The notes under the pieces are model-generated. The model saw nothing but the letters and a program-made list of their open reading frames with translations, had not been told where the DNA came from and did not search any database. This document shows positions 1 through 11,910 of a stretch of DNA of 64,000 nucleotides, in pieces. Source of the stretch: Gambelia wislizenii (taxonomy: Eukaryota > Chordata > Lepidosauria > Squamata > Crotaphytidae). Every line of letters begins with the position of its first letter. Positions within the stretch are counted from its first letter, which is position 1. A program made the translations under genes and the position numbers. The stretch covers positions 269,537,501-269,601,500 of the forward strand of contig JAUMIR010000004.1 in NCBI GenBank assembly GCA_030847615.1, read 5' to 3'.

Positions 1-434
1 TAAATGCAGCCATTGTAAGGCTGCCTTTATGACCGGCCGGCTGAAATCCTGATAATTCTTGCAAGAGAACAAGTGGGAGGGAAATTCAAAAATAACTCCC
101 CTCCAGCTGTTAAAGAAATAAATAAAAGGCAAAAATAAATTAAAAATAAAACAAGCAACCCAGGGAGGGGGGAAGGGTGCCACTTACCTTGATGTCCCAA
201 TCATGGCAGGAAGTGTTTGGCATGGAGCTCCTCCCCTGTGCCTGTCATCTCAGAACAGGGACGGGGCTCCTTTTCCCACGTCCCTGATTCTGTGACAGGC
301 ATGGAAGAAAACAGAAGCAGGACGGGGGCAGGACAGGAGCAGCATGGAGGGGCTTGACGTCATCCAAAAGGGAGCCCCTTTCTCGCCACTGTTCCTTTCC
401 TGCCCCAGAATAATTGACCCATCTGATAATATCC
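1..434 (+). mobile_element. Non-autonomous DNA transposon (600-bp MITE family), right part, copy 1
   Basis: This matches the other four copies of the family here (3397, 19026, 46327, 59430). It shares the internal blocks around 'aaatcc..attctcgcgagaga', the A-rich 'aaataaaa' stretch, the 'ggaagtgtt..ggcatggac' block and the right terminus, which reads like CCATCTGATAATCTCC with small changes. The left end lies outside the window. No coding capacity is seen; the frames crossing it are not conserved between copies. The family leaves 3-bp target duplications (see copies 2 to 4). Confidence 0.75.
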
Positions 435-1530
435 TAAAACAATGAAAGCAACTAAACAAGATGGCAAGAAAAAAAATTAAAAAGCAATTTAGCTGCAAGT
501 TTATAGATGCTAACTTGTTGCTAATTTTTCCACCCTTATACTCCACTCTACACTGTCTTTTAATGGTGAAACATTCTCCTTTCTGCTGCCCTCAGTTTTA
601 ACTGATTTAAATTGACTAAATAATCCTTCTTATGCCACCATGACTTGTCTCACCTTCTCTGCTTCAAAAAGAATTGTCTGCTATTTGTTCCTTTATCCTC
701 TTTCTCTCAATTGCACTTTCTGCTATGAGGTTGAGAACAGACTTCCTCCCTCTTATCTCTCTGTCAAGCCACCTACAGCCTGCCAAGCCATTCCAGATCA
801 TTGCCACACCATTACTTCTCATCTCATTTAACACAATCTGTTCCCCATTCCTCATATTCCATTATGATGATGCACCCTCTTCTCCTTTCACTTTTGCTCC
901 CTCACTCACACATGAACTGATTTATACATTATAATAAATAGCAGTACCTGCTTTGAGCAAGTCATCAGTCTACCCAATAGTTTAACGTTCAAAAAGAGCG
1001 TGGTGATGACAGTTTGCAGAGTGAATTAAAAGAGACTGCAGGTCCACTTCTGTGACTAGAAAAATCCAATTTAGTAGTTTTCAAAAAGAATCTCCATGTC
1101 AGTGTTTCAGCATAAAAAGGAAAGGGGTGATATAACAGAAACTTTAAGCCTACCTGATTTATTTTAGCGTGAGCTTTTGTTGATTTCAATCAAAGTAGAT
1201 TGGAATCTATGAAAATCCATGAAATCCAATTTGAAATCCACAAAATCTCATGCTCAAAAATAGACCAGTTTAATCAAAAAGTAGATTCCATCCCACTGGT
1301 AGATTACATCCCACTCATCCATCCACCTTTGCCTTTCCCACAATGTATCAGCATTAGCAGGTATTTGCACTTGATGTGAATCATCTCAAGCTACCACTTC
1401 AAATTGCAGGTGGTAGAATTAATGTTTGGATTCCCTGTATATACAAAGAGAGACAGAATAGGCTACAATTAGACTAGACATGTCAGTTTTGGTTGAGCCA
1501 GAAATTCTGTTTCTGAGGTATGCTTTAAAA
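435..1530. other. Unassigned AT-rich sequence
   Basis: I see no gene or recognisable repeat. The short frames on both strands near 640-930 overlap each other and lack any domain or codon signal. The stretch 1190-1290 carries a loose repetition of 'gaaatcca'-like words. Confidence 0.5.
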
Positions 1531-1662
1531 AGCCCTGCCGCCACCAGTGGGTGACATTGGCCAACTCACATACTCTCAGCATCAGAAAACCCCATGATAG
1601 GTTTGGCTTAGGGTTGCTATAAGTCAGAAATGACTTGAAGGCACACAAACAGCAACAAGTGA
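1531..1662 (+). repeat. tRNA-derived SINE, 3' part
   Basis: The segment contains the body and tail of the tRNA-headed SINE seen complete at 26570. It has the 'gtgac..ggcca..tcac..ctctcagc' block, the 'ccccatgataggttt' block and the tail 'tcagaaatgacttgaaggca' followed by 'cacacaaacagcaaca'. The tRNA head is lost. The tail is shared with the 5S-headed SINEs at 31722 and 58446, on the opposite strand there. Confidence 0.7.
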
Positions 1663-2453
1663 TACGATGTGGTATAGAAACATACTAACTTGAGCTTAAA
1701 TCCAACTGTTGTGATCTAGAGTAGCCTCAATGAATCAATGGTAAACCTAGGCAACATTTATTCAAGTTCTATTCATGGATCTATTCTAGTTGGAACTAAA
1801 TACAGGATTCAGTCCTATATTACTAAGGTTCAGTATATTGGAGAAACAAAGGAAGCTTCCAGGAGATAATTGATGTTTCCAATTCAAAACGATGATGAAT
1901 TACTGAGTGACTTACCTCTTGCAAACCTTCCTGAACTTCCATCCATAGTTTACAAGCATTATAATGTCTGATTGCTATGATGCAATCATCTGAGCCCATC
2001 CTAGAAATATAAAATTTTGGAAAATCTGAAGCCATATTGGAAGTGGCAGAGGGAGGATTGTTGCTTTTGTTTTTTGGCAAAAATAGAAATAGACATTTTT
2101 GGGGAATGAAAGCAAAAGCAATATTAAATCACCTTCACAAATTGGAAGTCTTTTTAGGGAAATAAAATATATACAACTTTGGCATAAAAATATCATGTTT
2201 TATCATGTTTGATGTATTAAAAGTATAGTTTATTGACAATATAATTACAAATGGAATTTGCATTTTTAATTATTTTTTTCACTACAAATGAAGCTACAAG
2301 ATCCTGAACTGTAACAAACACCTGAACCATAAAGAACACCTTTGGTTTTGCCACTTCGAGAAACAGGTGAGGGTGGGGGGGAACTGACCTGAATGTCAAC
2401 TTTAGTAAAATAGAGAAAATTATTCTTTCTGTACTAGTTCTCCATAGTGTCAA
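1663..2453. other. Unassigned AT-rich sequence
   Basis: No gene, structural RNA or named repeat is recognised. The minus-strand frames around 1823-2543 have no domain signature. Confidence 0.45.
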
Positions 2454-2495
2454 GCAGGCATACATGCTCATTTCCATAAGAGCATGTATGCCTGC
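2454..2495. repeat. Perfect 16-bp inverted repeat (hairpin)
   Basis: GCAGGCATACATGCTC at 2454-2469 is exactly complementary to 2480-2495, with a 10-base loop. It lies just upstream of the LINE 3' fragment starting near 2510 and may mark its 5' junction. Confidence 0.7.
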
Positions 2496-2509
2496 ATGTA
2501 TGCCTGGGA

Positions 2510-3170
2510 GGTGAAGCACAAAAATCAGTGTGTATAGAGCCACTGTACTGTCTATTCTCCATTATGGGTCTGAAACATGGGTCACCTATCGCCACCACTT
2601 ATGACTCCTCGAACGCTTTCATCAGCGCTGTCTACGCACAATCCTAAATATACACTGGACTGACTATGTGATGAATGTTGCTGTCCTTGAGCAAGCAGAG
2701 ATCACCAGCATTGAGGCCATGATACTGAGGACACAGCTGCGCTGGGCAGGGCACGTTTCTAGGATGGAGGAGCATCACCTCCCAAAAATAGTACTCTACG
2801 GTGAACTCGCCACGGGTCAGCGTAAGAGGGTCACTCCAAAAAGGCGATACAAGGACTCCCTGAAACAACATCTCAGACTCGGCCAAATTGATCACCAACA
2901 ATGGTCTGCCCTGGCCTCACATCGGGAGGCATGGAGGCGCACTATCCACAATGCTGCAGCCTCATTTGAGAACTCATGCTGAACAAGTCTTGAAGAGAAA
3001 CAACAATGCAGAAAGAATCACAACCCGGAAACATCACTCAAGGAGACCTTCTGCTGTGCTTTAAGCAACCGGACTTGTTTATCTCGGATTGGCCTTTTTA
3101 GTCATCAGCGCGCTTGCAGAAAGCACGGGATGAGTCCTTCCTGAAACTTCATTTGAAAAAAAAGCCAGAG
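2510..3170 (+). mobile_element. APE-type LINE, 5'-truncated 3' fragment (C-terminal part of RT protein)
   Basis: This is the 3' end of the same LINE family found near-complete at 42280 and 60130. The open stretch 2668-2982 (about 104 residues) encodes the region after the reverse transcriptase, with the motif TQLRWAGHVSRMEEHHLPKI, a GELATGQRKR block and an HRQW/HxQW-like segment. Downstream, out of frame, is a cysteine/histidine-rich terminus (roughly 3060-3130, 'GLFSHQRAC'-like) that ends near 'gccagagagagaga'. The family resembles the RTE-like LINEs often annotated as craniofacial development protein 2-like; clade assignment is from memory and not firm. The copy is dead: truncated and frameshifted. 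Confidence 0.85.
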
Positions 3171-3396
3171 AGAGAGATGCCTGGGAAGAGGAAACCAAGA
3201 GCAAGAATTGTAAAAATTTGCTGCTCAACATAATCTTACACAAAAGTCTTTTATTTATTTATTTATTTATTTCCTGATTTTTCTCTCAAAGTGAGATCTA
3301 AAGCAGCTTTGTCTTCCTCATATGTAGTTTTTAGAAATGATTTTGAGACAGCAAATATGTGAATGCCTTGAATCCTATTTCTGGAGAAAGGGTATA

Positions 3397-3992
3397 GGAG
3401 ATTTTCAGAAGGGAACTAAAAAAGCATTCCCGTCTCACAATCTCCTCTCCCACCCCTCTGCCGTCCCCATCCTGACACAAGAACAAAAACGTACACACCT
3501 ACCTTTGCCACACTTGCCTGGCAGCCCAGGAGTAAATGGAGCTTGAATGGAGCTCCATTCACTTCCTGGTTTGAAATCCCAGCCATTCTCGCGAGAGGAC
3601 GAGCACGCTGGAAATTCAAAAATAAAAAGGAAAATAAAGCAAAAAAAGTGACAGCAAGCACAAAACACACACTGAAAACAACAAGTAACCTGGGGAGAGT
3701 CATAAAAAGTGTGTCACTAACCTTGATGTCCTGATCTCACCCGGAAGTGTTCTGTCACGGACCTCCCATTGAAGCTGGCATTGCGCCACAGAAACAGGAA
3801 CCTTTTCACTTGCAGGACATTCCGTTACTGAAATGGAACGGGGGATCCATTCACAGCTTAACCCGTGAATAAAAAGAAGCACTGGCATAACAACAGCCAA
3901 ATGGAAGCATGACAACGTCATCTGAAAGGGAAGCCCTTTAGCGATCTCCTGGCATCATCATAACGCCATATTTAGCCCATCTGAAAATCTCC
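3397..3992 (+). mobile_element. 600-bp MITE family, complete copy 2
   Basis: The left terminus GGAGATTTTCAGAAGGG at 3397 and right terminus CCATCTGAAAATCTCC ending at 3992 form imperfect terminal inverted repeats. The flanks carry the exact 3-bp duplication ATA at 3394-3396 and 3993-3995. The interior has no transposase frame. The length (596 bp) agrees with the reconstructed length of copy 4. A 3-bp duplication is typical of PIF/Harbinger and a few other superfamilies, but the duplications here are not TWA-restricted across copies, so I leave the superfamily open. Confidence 0.85.
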
Positions 3993-4002
3993 ATAAGTTA
4001 AC

Positions 4003-4018
4003 ACACACACACACACAC
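4003..4018. repeat. (CA)n microsatellite
   Basis: A short run of CA repeats lies between the MITE at 3397-3992 and the Tigger-like element at 4022. Confidence 0.9.
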
Positions 4019-4021
4019 GTA

Positions 4022-5966
4022 CAGTTGTCCCTTCACATTCGCGGGGGTTAGGGGCACAAGACCCCCGTGAGTGTGAAAAAACTGAGAATAAAAATGTATG
4101 CAAAGATTGGGGGGGGCTGTGGATGGAACGCCCTGGAGGAGGAAGGGAGAGAGGCTCTCATCCCACAGTGAACATGTGGCTTTTTCCAGCTTTCATTGGC
4201 TGTGGTGGGGTAGGGGCTTTGCACCAAAGGGGCAGCTTTTTCCCACTTTAGCCTCTCCCCCCACAGCCAACAAAAGCTGGGAAAAGCCACGCCATTTGAT
4301 GGAAAACCCATGGCCTCCTTGGCGTTTCCCCAGCTTCTGTTGGCTGTGGCGGTTCAAAGCGAGTGGGGTGATATCGCCAAGCCCCAAGATTGGGTGGATT
4401 TGGGAGTTTTTGCCCTGAATCCAGCTGATCTTGGGGCTTGGCTTCATCACCCCACTCATTTTGAACCTCCAGGAGCCAGGTCAAAGCGAATGGGGGGAGA
4501 AAGCCAAGCCCCAAGATTGGTTGGATTCAGAGCTTTTTGCCCTGAACCCAGCTGATCTTGGGGCTTGGCTTCATCATCCCACTCACTTTGATCCTCCAGG
4601 AGCCAGTTCAAAGCAAGTGGGGTGAGAAAGCCAAGCCCAAGACTGGCTGGATTCAGAGCTTTTTTGCCCTGAATCCAGCTGATCTTGAGGCCTCCAGGAT
4701 CTGGTTCAAAGCAAGTGGGGTGAGAAAGCCAAGCCCTAAGATCGGCGGGATTTAGAGCTTTTTGCCCTGAATCCAGTTGATCTTGGGGCTTGGCTTCATC
4801 ACCTCACTTGCTTTGAACCTCCAGAAGCCAATTCAAAGTGAGTGGGGTGAGAAAGCCAAGCCCCAAGATCAGCTGGATTCAGAGCTTTTTGCCCTGAATC
4901 TAGCTGATCTTGGGGCTTGGCTTCATCACCCCACTCACTTTGAACCTCCAGGAACTGGTTCAAAGTGAGTGGGGTGAAAAAGCCAAGCCCCAAGATCGGC
5001 TGGAGACAACAGTTCTTGGGGCTTGCCTTTCCCACCCGAATCCCATTGAACCCATCCCATTGAATGCAGCAGTTTCTGGAGGTTCAATGGGATTGAGGTG
5101 AGAAAGGCAAGTGTCCCCCCCCCTGCTCCTGGGGGTTCAATTTGGTTGGGGCCGATTCGGTTCACCCACCCACCCAGGGAGGTGGGAGGAATCCGAACCT
5201 CAGTCCAATGAGAAAACAGGGAAGGGTGTGTGTGAACAGAATCGGTTTAAACAGTGGCTTTGGCAGTCAAAAAAGCACTGTTTAAAGGGCTTCTGTTCAT
5301 GCACCCCCTTCCCTGTGCCCACCAGCTCTTTGTGCCTACATGGAGGAGGAGAAGAAGGGAAGCCGCTGCCTCCGCCATGAGGAAGTCATACTGGCAGTCT
5401 CCCTTCCTCTCCTCCTCCATGTGGTCACAAGGAGCCAGCTGTGGCTATTGCCAGCGAAAGCTCTCTTTCCTCCTCTGTCTGTTCACCCCCTTCCCTGTTT
5501 TCTCACCAGCCTAAGCTTCAACTCCCCCCCCCATCCATGGGGGTGGTGAACCGAATTGGTTTAAACAGTGGCTTCTTGGCAGCTAGCAGCGGCGGGCAGC
5601 CAAAAACCACTGTTTAAACACAACCCCCAGGGACGTAGGGGGAATCCGAAGGCCAGTCTGGTGAGAAAGCAGGGAAGGGGGTGAACAGAAGCCCTTTAAA
5701 CACTGGCTTTTCAGCCGCCTCGGGGGCAGAGAGCACACTTTGGAAGCGAGGAGGGCTGTTGGGGCAATTCAGCCACCTCTGGCCACTTTGGCTGACTACC
5801 TGCAATCCGGTAGCTCAGGCTGCACCCCCCGCTGCTTGGGCCCTCCAGGCTGTGCGCCCAGCTGGCCAAGTGGCCCACCACCTCCCACCCAAGCTTCAAG
5901 GTGAGCTGGAAATCACAAACAGGCGGGACCACAAAAGTCAAAGCCGCGAATGTGAAGGGACGACTG
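4022..5966. mobile_element. Tigger-like (Tc1/mariner) non-autonomous DNA transposon, 1.9 kb
   Basis: The ends are inverted: CAGTTGTCCCTTCACATTCG at 4022 and, on the other strand, CAGTCGTCCCTTCACATTCG from 5966. Both are flanked by TA dinucleotides (4020-4021, 5967-5968), as expected for Tc1/mariner target duplication. The terminus resembles Tigger-type CAGTTGTCCCT ends, and the small MITEs at 56655 and 57732 share it. No transposase is present. The interior consists of a tandem array of palindromic units (4354-5010) and then further inverted segments built around 'ggtttaaacagtggct' (about 5245-5720). The many open frames inside are by-products of these repeats. Confidence 0.8.
4354..5010. repeat. 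Tandem array of ~127-bp palindromic units
   Basis: The word 'ttcaaagcgagtgg' or a close variant starts units near 4354, 4482, 4609, 4707, 4832 and 4961. Spacings are about 128, 127, 98, 125 and 129 bp, so the fourth unit boundary follows a shortened unit. Each unit is itself an inverted repeat: 'ccaagccccaagat' pairs with 'atcttggggcttgg', and 'ctggattcagagc' with 'ccctgaatccagc'. The array therefore reads open on both strands in several frames without being coding. Confidence 0.85.
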
Positions 5967-5968
5967 TA

Positions 5969-6875
5969 TGTATGTTTTGGGGTACACCTCTATATCAAAA
6001 GCAAATGTCATGACAAAAGCAGGCATTACAGTGCTCTTAATGAGATCTCACTGACAATAACAAAAGAGGATGTGCTTATGCAACTATCAAGGCTACAGCT
6101 CAAAAACCATTAAATCTGAACCCTTGAAACTTAGCATACAATTCATTAATTTTAATGTTTCCAGGTGGTCCAAGCCTGCAGTACCAACTTCAGTCACTAG
6201 GTGGCAGACCTCGCTAACAAGCACATAGCTTTGCAGTCAGTCAATGTTTGAAGCCAGGGCTGGGGGAGACTCCAAACTTTAGAGTATCCAATTAAGGGCT
6301 ATTCTAATCTGTGCAACGCCAGAGACTATGATTTGTTTTTAATATTTTGTAGTGTTTAGCATAATCTAATCCTTCTCTCATCCTTTTTGGCTATTAAAAT
6401 ATTGGGAATTTTGTTTTGTTGTAGGGGTTGGTCTCCTTGACTATAACATTCCTTATGCACTTGCACAAAAGAATTCAGAATATTTGGCCACTAAAAAGGC
6501 TATTTATAGTATTTTTCTCTATGTAGTGTAATACCATTTTTCTAACATGAATCCTACGTTATCACTTCTCTGAACATAAAAATGATACTGAAATAACATA
6601 AATAGCATCTGTACCTATAAATCATTTGTTCTAAAAGACTTTGCATGAATAAACAAGAACAAGTAAGAACACTATCAATTTCATGTACAGTATTTTAGCT
6701 CTGACAATCTATGCTTAATATGGGCATTTAAAACAGTGAAGAACATCACTGAAAGACACAGAGAGAGTGCCTAACATCTTTACCATTCTGTATTTTTCAT
6801 TCTATTGTCTAGCTTAAAATCTATAGTTTCATAAATAGTATATGCATCTTTATATTTTACATTTTGATTTTTAAC
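5969..6875. other. Unassigned AT-rich sequence
   Basis: No gene or named repeat is recognised between the Tigger-like element and the CR1 fragment. Confidence 0.45.
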
Positions 6876-7105
6876 TATCAGGGAGGAACTTTCTGACAGT
6901 AAGAGCTGTTCGGCAGTGGAACACACTCCCTCGGAGCATGGTGGGGTCTCCTTCCTTGGAGGTCTTTAAACAGAGGCTGGATGGCCATCTGTCAGGGATG
7001 CTTTGATCGTGATTTCCTGCGTGGCAGGGGGTTGGACTGGATGGCCCTTGTGGTCTCTTCCAACTCTACAATTCTATGATTCTATGATTCTATGTATTTT
7101 CTGCT
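6876..7105 (+). mobile_element. CR1 LINE 3' end with 8-bp tail repeats
   Basis: The sequence runs from 'agggaggaactttctgacag' through the end of the CR1 reverse-transcriptase frame ('agctgttcggcagtggaaca') and the 3'UTR 'ggttggactggatggccctt' to an (ATTCTATG)n tail at about 7071-7095. The short 8-bp tail repeat is a CR1 hallmark. The copy is severely 5'-truncated. Confidence 0.92.
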
Positions 7106-7359
7106 ACTTTTGTATGTATTTGCAAGGTACTAGATGCAGGAGTTCACAGCTGCAATACCCAATTCAGTATAAATATATCTCAATTTATTGAGCCAAGAAA
7201 TACAAAATCCTTGTACTTATGTGTTCCTTTCTTGCAACAACTCTCCTCTTTTGTGCTTGATGTGCTATGGCTAAATATTCAATAATTAACCAAAAGTCAT
7301 TGTGAACTTCCAGCAGGGAAACTATAGTTTCAAGGTTTCAACTGAAGCAGTATCTAAAA

Positions 7360-8000
7360 ACATAGAATCATAGAGTTGGAAGAGACCACAAAGGCCATCC
7401 AGACCAACCCCCTGCTATGCAGGAATACACAATCAAAGCATTTCCGACAAATGGCCATCCAGCCTCTGTTTAAAAGCCTCCGAAGTAAGAGATTCCACCA
7501 CACTCCATGGCAGTGTGTTCCACTTCCGAACAGCTCTTACTGTCAGGAAGTTCCTCCTAATGTTTAGGTAGAATCTCTTTTCCTGTAGTTTGAACCCATT
7601 GCTCTGTGTTCTAGTCTCTGGAGCTGCAGAAAACAAGCTTGCTCCATCCTCAGTATGACATCCTTTCAAATATTTAAACATGGCTATCATGTCACCTCTC
7701 AACCTTCTCTTCTCCAGACTAAACATGCCCAGCTCCCTAAGCCACTCCTCATAGGGCATGGCTTCCAGACCTCCCAGCATCCTGGTTGCCCTCCTCTGGA
7801 CACGCTCCAGCTTCTCAATATCCTTTCTGAATTGTGGTGCCCAGAACTGGACACAATATTTCAGGTGAGTTCTGACCAAAGCAGAATAGAGTAGCACTAT
7901 TACTTCCCTCGATCTAGACACTATACTCCTATTAATGCAGCCTAGAATTGCATTGGCTTTTCTAGCTGCTGCACCACACTCCTGACTCATGCTCAGCTTG
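7360..8000 (-). mobile_element. CR1 LINE, 5'-truncated copy with open RT C-terminus
   Basis: The 3'UTR and tail lie at the left end ('catagaatcatagagttgga' on the plus strand is the reverse complement of the CR1 terminus). The open frame 7990-7433 encodes 185 residues of the CR1 reverse-transcriptase C-terminal region: VLLYSALVRTHLKYCVQFWA, then LERVQRRATRMLGGLE, then FSLEKRRLRGDMIAMFKYLK and the terminal RAVRKWNTLPWSVVES block. No stop or frameshift interrupts these 185 codons, which suggests a relatively young insertion. The copy is 5'-truncated near 8000 and cannot move by itself. Confidence 0.93.
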
Positions 8001-9129
8001 TAATATGAAATTCATTTCCGATCCTGGTTTAATCCTGGTTTCCCAGTTTTTGACAAAACTGTAATCAGAAATTTTGCTTAATTAACAGATAAGACATTCA
8101 TTCATGCCATGCCAATATGAGAGAAAAGCAGGGACAACACAAGTATGGTGCACACAAGCACAAGGCTTAAGAAAATGCTCTACAACTGAGCCAGACCTTC
8201 ATACTCCATCAAAACATTTTTGATCTCAAAACTTATCTCCATAGCATTATTTTTCTAGGAGGCATTCTGACACAATTTTCCATTTTATTTAAAGACAGAA
8301 CAGTAACTAAAAAGGAAATTGCAAAAAATACAATCACTGATAAATGTGCATGAATATATGGAAAGCACATGAACACACATAGGCAGGCTTAAAGCCACAT
8401 ACTAGTTAAGTACAGAGAATGACCTTGTACGGGTGCAATTCTTATTCTGTCTGATCATTATCTATTCTGTTTGGTTTATTGCCATCATCTGATTAACCAG
8501 ATTAACAAGCCTCAAGGCAGTGTCCTGTCACTCTTGTCTCTTTCACATATATCTAACACACTAAGAAGAAGAATAAATATATTGATTTTGCTCATAGGGC
8601 ATTCTGGTCATTGGCATTCTTGTAAGATAGAGCCATTCAAACTGATGGCCTAGAGACATATTTTCAACTTCCTGGGCCTTTATTTTCAGTTACAAATCTG
8701 TTCTCATATTGTTCATCCATTCATAATCCAAATCCCTACATATTGATTGACTTTATTTATTTACTTATTTAATTTAACAATTTAAATTTAATAATTTATG
8801 TATTATAAAATGTGTATTACATCATTTAAAAATATTTTCCAAGGCAAATTACTTTATTGAAGTAAACACTTTTTAATAAATATATGACATTTTTGAGGGT
8901 GCAAACTGTAACCACAGTCCTGATGGCATTTGTTAAAATTAAAAGGAAATCTTCTGCCCTAGTCATTTATATATATATGGAAAATCAACACCACTTCAAC
9001 AAAAAGTAACTGCACAGAATTAGTAGGGAAACAGGGAAATATTTACAGATTTTAAACTCACCTGAAAGAACTTTGGACTTGCTATTAATGCATCACAGAT
9101 TCATACAATATCCATAGGTTCACTTTTCC
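8001..9129. other. Unassigned AT-rich sequence
   Basis: No gene is recognised. The region includes A/T-rich stretches around 8745-8890. Confidence 0.45.
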
Positions 9130-9700
9130 TAATAATAATGTCAGTATTCTGAAGAATTTTGAGGCACTGATCCAGGAAACCAGTTATCTAGATACAATTC
9201 AGTCTGTTCTCCAGCTGGGTTTTGGAAATGAAGCCAATTTGGTTACCCTAGTGGCAACTTGAACCAGGAAGTATGATCCTATTTACTGTCCTGGGCTCTG
9301 CATCAGCTCTTGATACCATCTAGCATGGTACCCTTCTAAGCTATTTTTCTGGGTTTGGAGTTGGATGCACCAACTCTTCCCTGGAGGGATGAATGTTCCA
9401 GAAGGTGGCCCTTCAGTTGTTCCTCACTGTGAAACTATCTTGAATATCTGTCAAGTTTCAGTTTTGACACTTGTACTTTTTAATATCTACATTAACAGTT
9501 AGGTTGTCTGGGAGTATGAAGGTTGGTGACAATGATATGCTGATGACTTCAAGCTCTGTTCCTATTTTGCATCAAAACCTGGTGAGGTAGTGGAATCCAA
9601 AATGCATGTCTCAGATCAGATTAAGATGAATGAAAAGTCAAGGTTAATAGTCCAAATATTTCATATAAAAGGTAGCAATATGATGACTATTAGTGTTTAA
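9130..9700 (+). pseudogene. Decayed L2/CR1-group LINE reverse transcriptase remnant
   Basis: Conceptual reading in shifting frames gives pieces typical of the L2-type RT: a 'CPGLCISS..DTI' (Asp-containing) segment near 9290-9320, 'FWVWSWMHQLFPGGMNVPE' near 9350-9405, and 'YADDFKLC' near 9535-9560, which is the catalytic YxDD-type box. The frame is broken many times. There is no tail, so exact ends are uncertain. Confidence 0.6.
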
Positions 9701-10142
9701 CTACATTATGTTTTTTATCCTTTGGTGGCCTTGTAATAGCAGAAACCATTTTACCATGTGCAGGACAGGGAGTCTAATTTTTGCTAATATATGATCCATC
9801 CCAAACTGTCTAAACCTGCTCTTGCTGTTTGGATAACACTCTGAAACATATGTAATAGGCTATGCTAGGTTAGAGAAAACTGGATGCCCTACTCTGCGTG
9901 ATTTAGAGGCACTTTTTGTGAGCATAAAACCAGCATTAGTTACAAAACTTGTAAAAAAACAACAACAACAACCCACCATTGGTGTAAATTGCACTGTTAA
10001 ACAAAAGAGGCATCTGCTTCCAAGGAATCTGCAATATACAGTCTGGCAGCAGGAGAGACAACATGAGCACAGTAAGGGGATAAGGGAGATGAAAAGGTAA
10101 CAGCAGAGGCTAGAGCAAAGTGGAACAAAGGTACATTCATTT
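9701..10142. other. Unassigned sequence
   Basis: This may include the 3' continuation of the preceding LINE remnant (words like 'ctgctcttgctgtttggata'), but I cannot delimit it. An (AAC)n run lies near 9958-9972. Confidence 0.35.
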
Positions 10143-10345
10143 CATAGAATCATAGATGCATAGAGTTAGAAGTGACAGCAAGCGCTATCTAGTCTTACCT
10201 CTCACTAGGCAGACATCTACAACTAAAGCACTCTGGAGAATGGCCACCCAACTTCTGTTTAAAAACCTCCAAAGAGAGTCCACCATCCTTCTAGGCAGTT
10301 TATTCTACCATTTTGTTTCAATGGTGGAAAGCTTTATCTAGCAAG
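10143..10345 (-). mobile_element. CR1/L3-like LINE 3' fragment
   Basis: The plus strand begins 'catagaatcatagatgcata' and continues with 'ggccacccaacttctgttta' and 'aaacctccaaagagagtcca'. This is the reverse complement of the CR1 3' end, more diverged than the copies at 6876 and 7360. Confidence 0.75.
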
Positions 10346-11175
10346 CCTTGCTTCTAATACATCTAAGTTGAATGTTTACAATTGGATGTGTGTGTGTGTG
10401 TCAAAAAGTACCTCATAATAATTCTACATATAAAATAAACACTATTGAAAAAGAAAGATTTGCCTTCCCTCTCAGTTTACAGTCTAATTCCAGCAAGAAT
10501 TTTACACACATTCAGTCAGTTGCTTACTTAGAAAGTGACCTACTAGTAGTTTAATTTGAAGTCACTTGTCCTGTTAATAATGGCTGTGCTTGACTACAGC
10601 ATCTGATGCAGGACTGGGATGTCTGCCAGTGAAGTGAGGGATAGGATGTCAGCCCTTCAGGTCAAAACTGACATTATAAAACTAGGGCAAATAAATTAGG
10701 TCTTGGTTAAAGCAACAGGATATCAAAGTGAAAAGTAACTCAACTATTTAATAAGTCTCAAACTATGTGAAGTAAAAAAAAAACCTGCTGCTGTGATTCA
10801 GACATCAAAAAGATATGAATGATTTGCTGCTTTTCTAAAGCATGTGATACTTTCTGTCAAACACAAATTTTATGGCAAATAATGGAATATTTTAAATTAA
10901 CAGCCTTAAAACCACAAAAATGAGGGAAATGAGGACTAAGTAGGGAATCTGAAAAATGTATTTTTAATATTAACTAAAATATGTTGCATTAAACCAATAT
11001 ATAACTGTCTATAGCTACTCAAGTGATTTTCAGAGTATACAGTGCTTACAACAATATTATTTGAAGGAGAAAAGGCAATCTGCAAAAGATTTCAGGCTTA
11101 GCCCTTTACTGACGGCTAATCCTCTAATGCATGGTAGCTCCTATGTCAATAACATGATAAATCTGCTCTGAGATT
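10346..11175. other. Unassigned AT-rich sequence
   Basis: It contains a short (TG)n run at about 10386-10401. No gene is seen. Confidence 0.45.
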
Positions 11176-11839
11176 TAGGGTTTGTCTACACAGGCCATAT
11201 ACCCTGTCTTGCCCCCATCTTAGAGCCCTGCAGTCCTGACGATGCAGGACTTTTGTCCGGTTCTGCCCCAGGCAGTACTCACCACCCCCAGGGCAAAGAC
11301 GGGGGGAGATGGGATAGGGCCCCTTTCTGCATTTTTTTTAAATACCTGTTTTAATCCATTCCCACTGGGAAGGAACAGATCGGGCCTTGCATGTCTGCAG
11401 GAGCCTGGTCCAGCAGGCCAACCCATTGCTGCAGCTGCCAGTCTGCCTTGCTCTTCCAAACTGGCAGGAAGGCTGGTCATATGTAGGGGCCTTGGTCACA
11501 TATTGTGGGCCAGCTTCCTTGCATCTGGGAAGACATAGGAGATGGCAGGAGAGCATAGAAGATGGTGGTGGCAGCATCTGCAGCAACAGGCCAGTGTGCA
11601 TATCCAGACTCCAGCCCATTTGGAGCCAGTAACAGGGTAGGAATGGGCCTGATCTGCGGCTAGTGGGAAACTATCCCTGGCAGGGAACTATCCAAGGTGC
11701 TAAAACTGGAACTGATTCACTGCTTCACTGCCACCAGCTGCTACTGGGGGAAACCTGCTTATCCCAATTCAGAATGAACTGTATTTCCTCCTCTTTGTGG
11801 GGGCAAGACAGGGTATATTGCCTGTGTAGGCAAACCCTA
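11176..11839. mobile_element. Non-autonomous DNA transposon with ~39-bp terminal inverted repeats
   Basis: TAGGGTTTGTCTACACAGGC at 11176 continues for about 39 bp and matches, inverted, the end at 11839 with two or three differences. The interior is GC-rich and carries no transposase. A second, more diverged copy lies at 37721-38116 in the opposite orientation and shares the 'gagccctgcagtcctgacga' block. The termini resemble hAT-type 'TAGGGTTTGTCTACAC' ends; no clean target duplication is visible, so the superfamily is uncertain. Confidence 0.75.
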
Positions 11840-11910
11840 CAGTAGGACCACCACCACCCGCATCCACTGATTCAGTTATCTACAGGACACAAAACAGCAC
11901 ACTTACCATA

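Noticed and set aside
4098..5165. A ladder of open frames with the recurring peptide pattern LNPADLGAWLHHPTHFEP on both strands
   Set aside because: They arise from the palindromic tandem repeat; the same pattern appears on both strands and no frame runs through the array.
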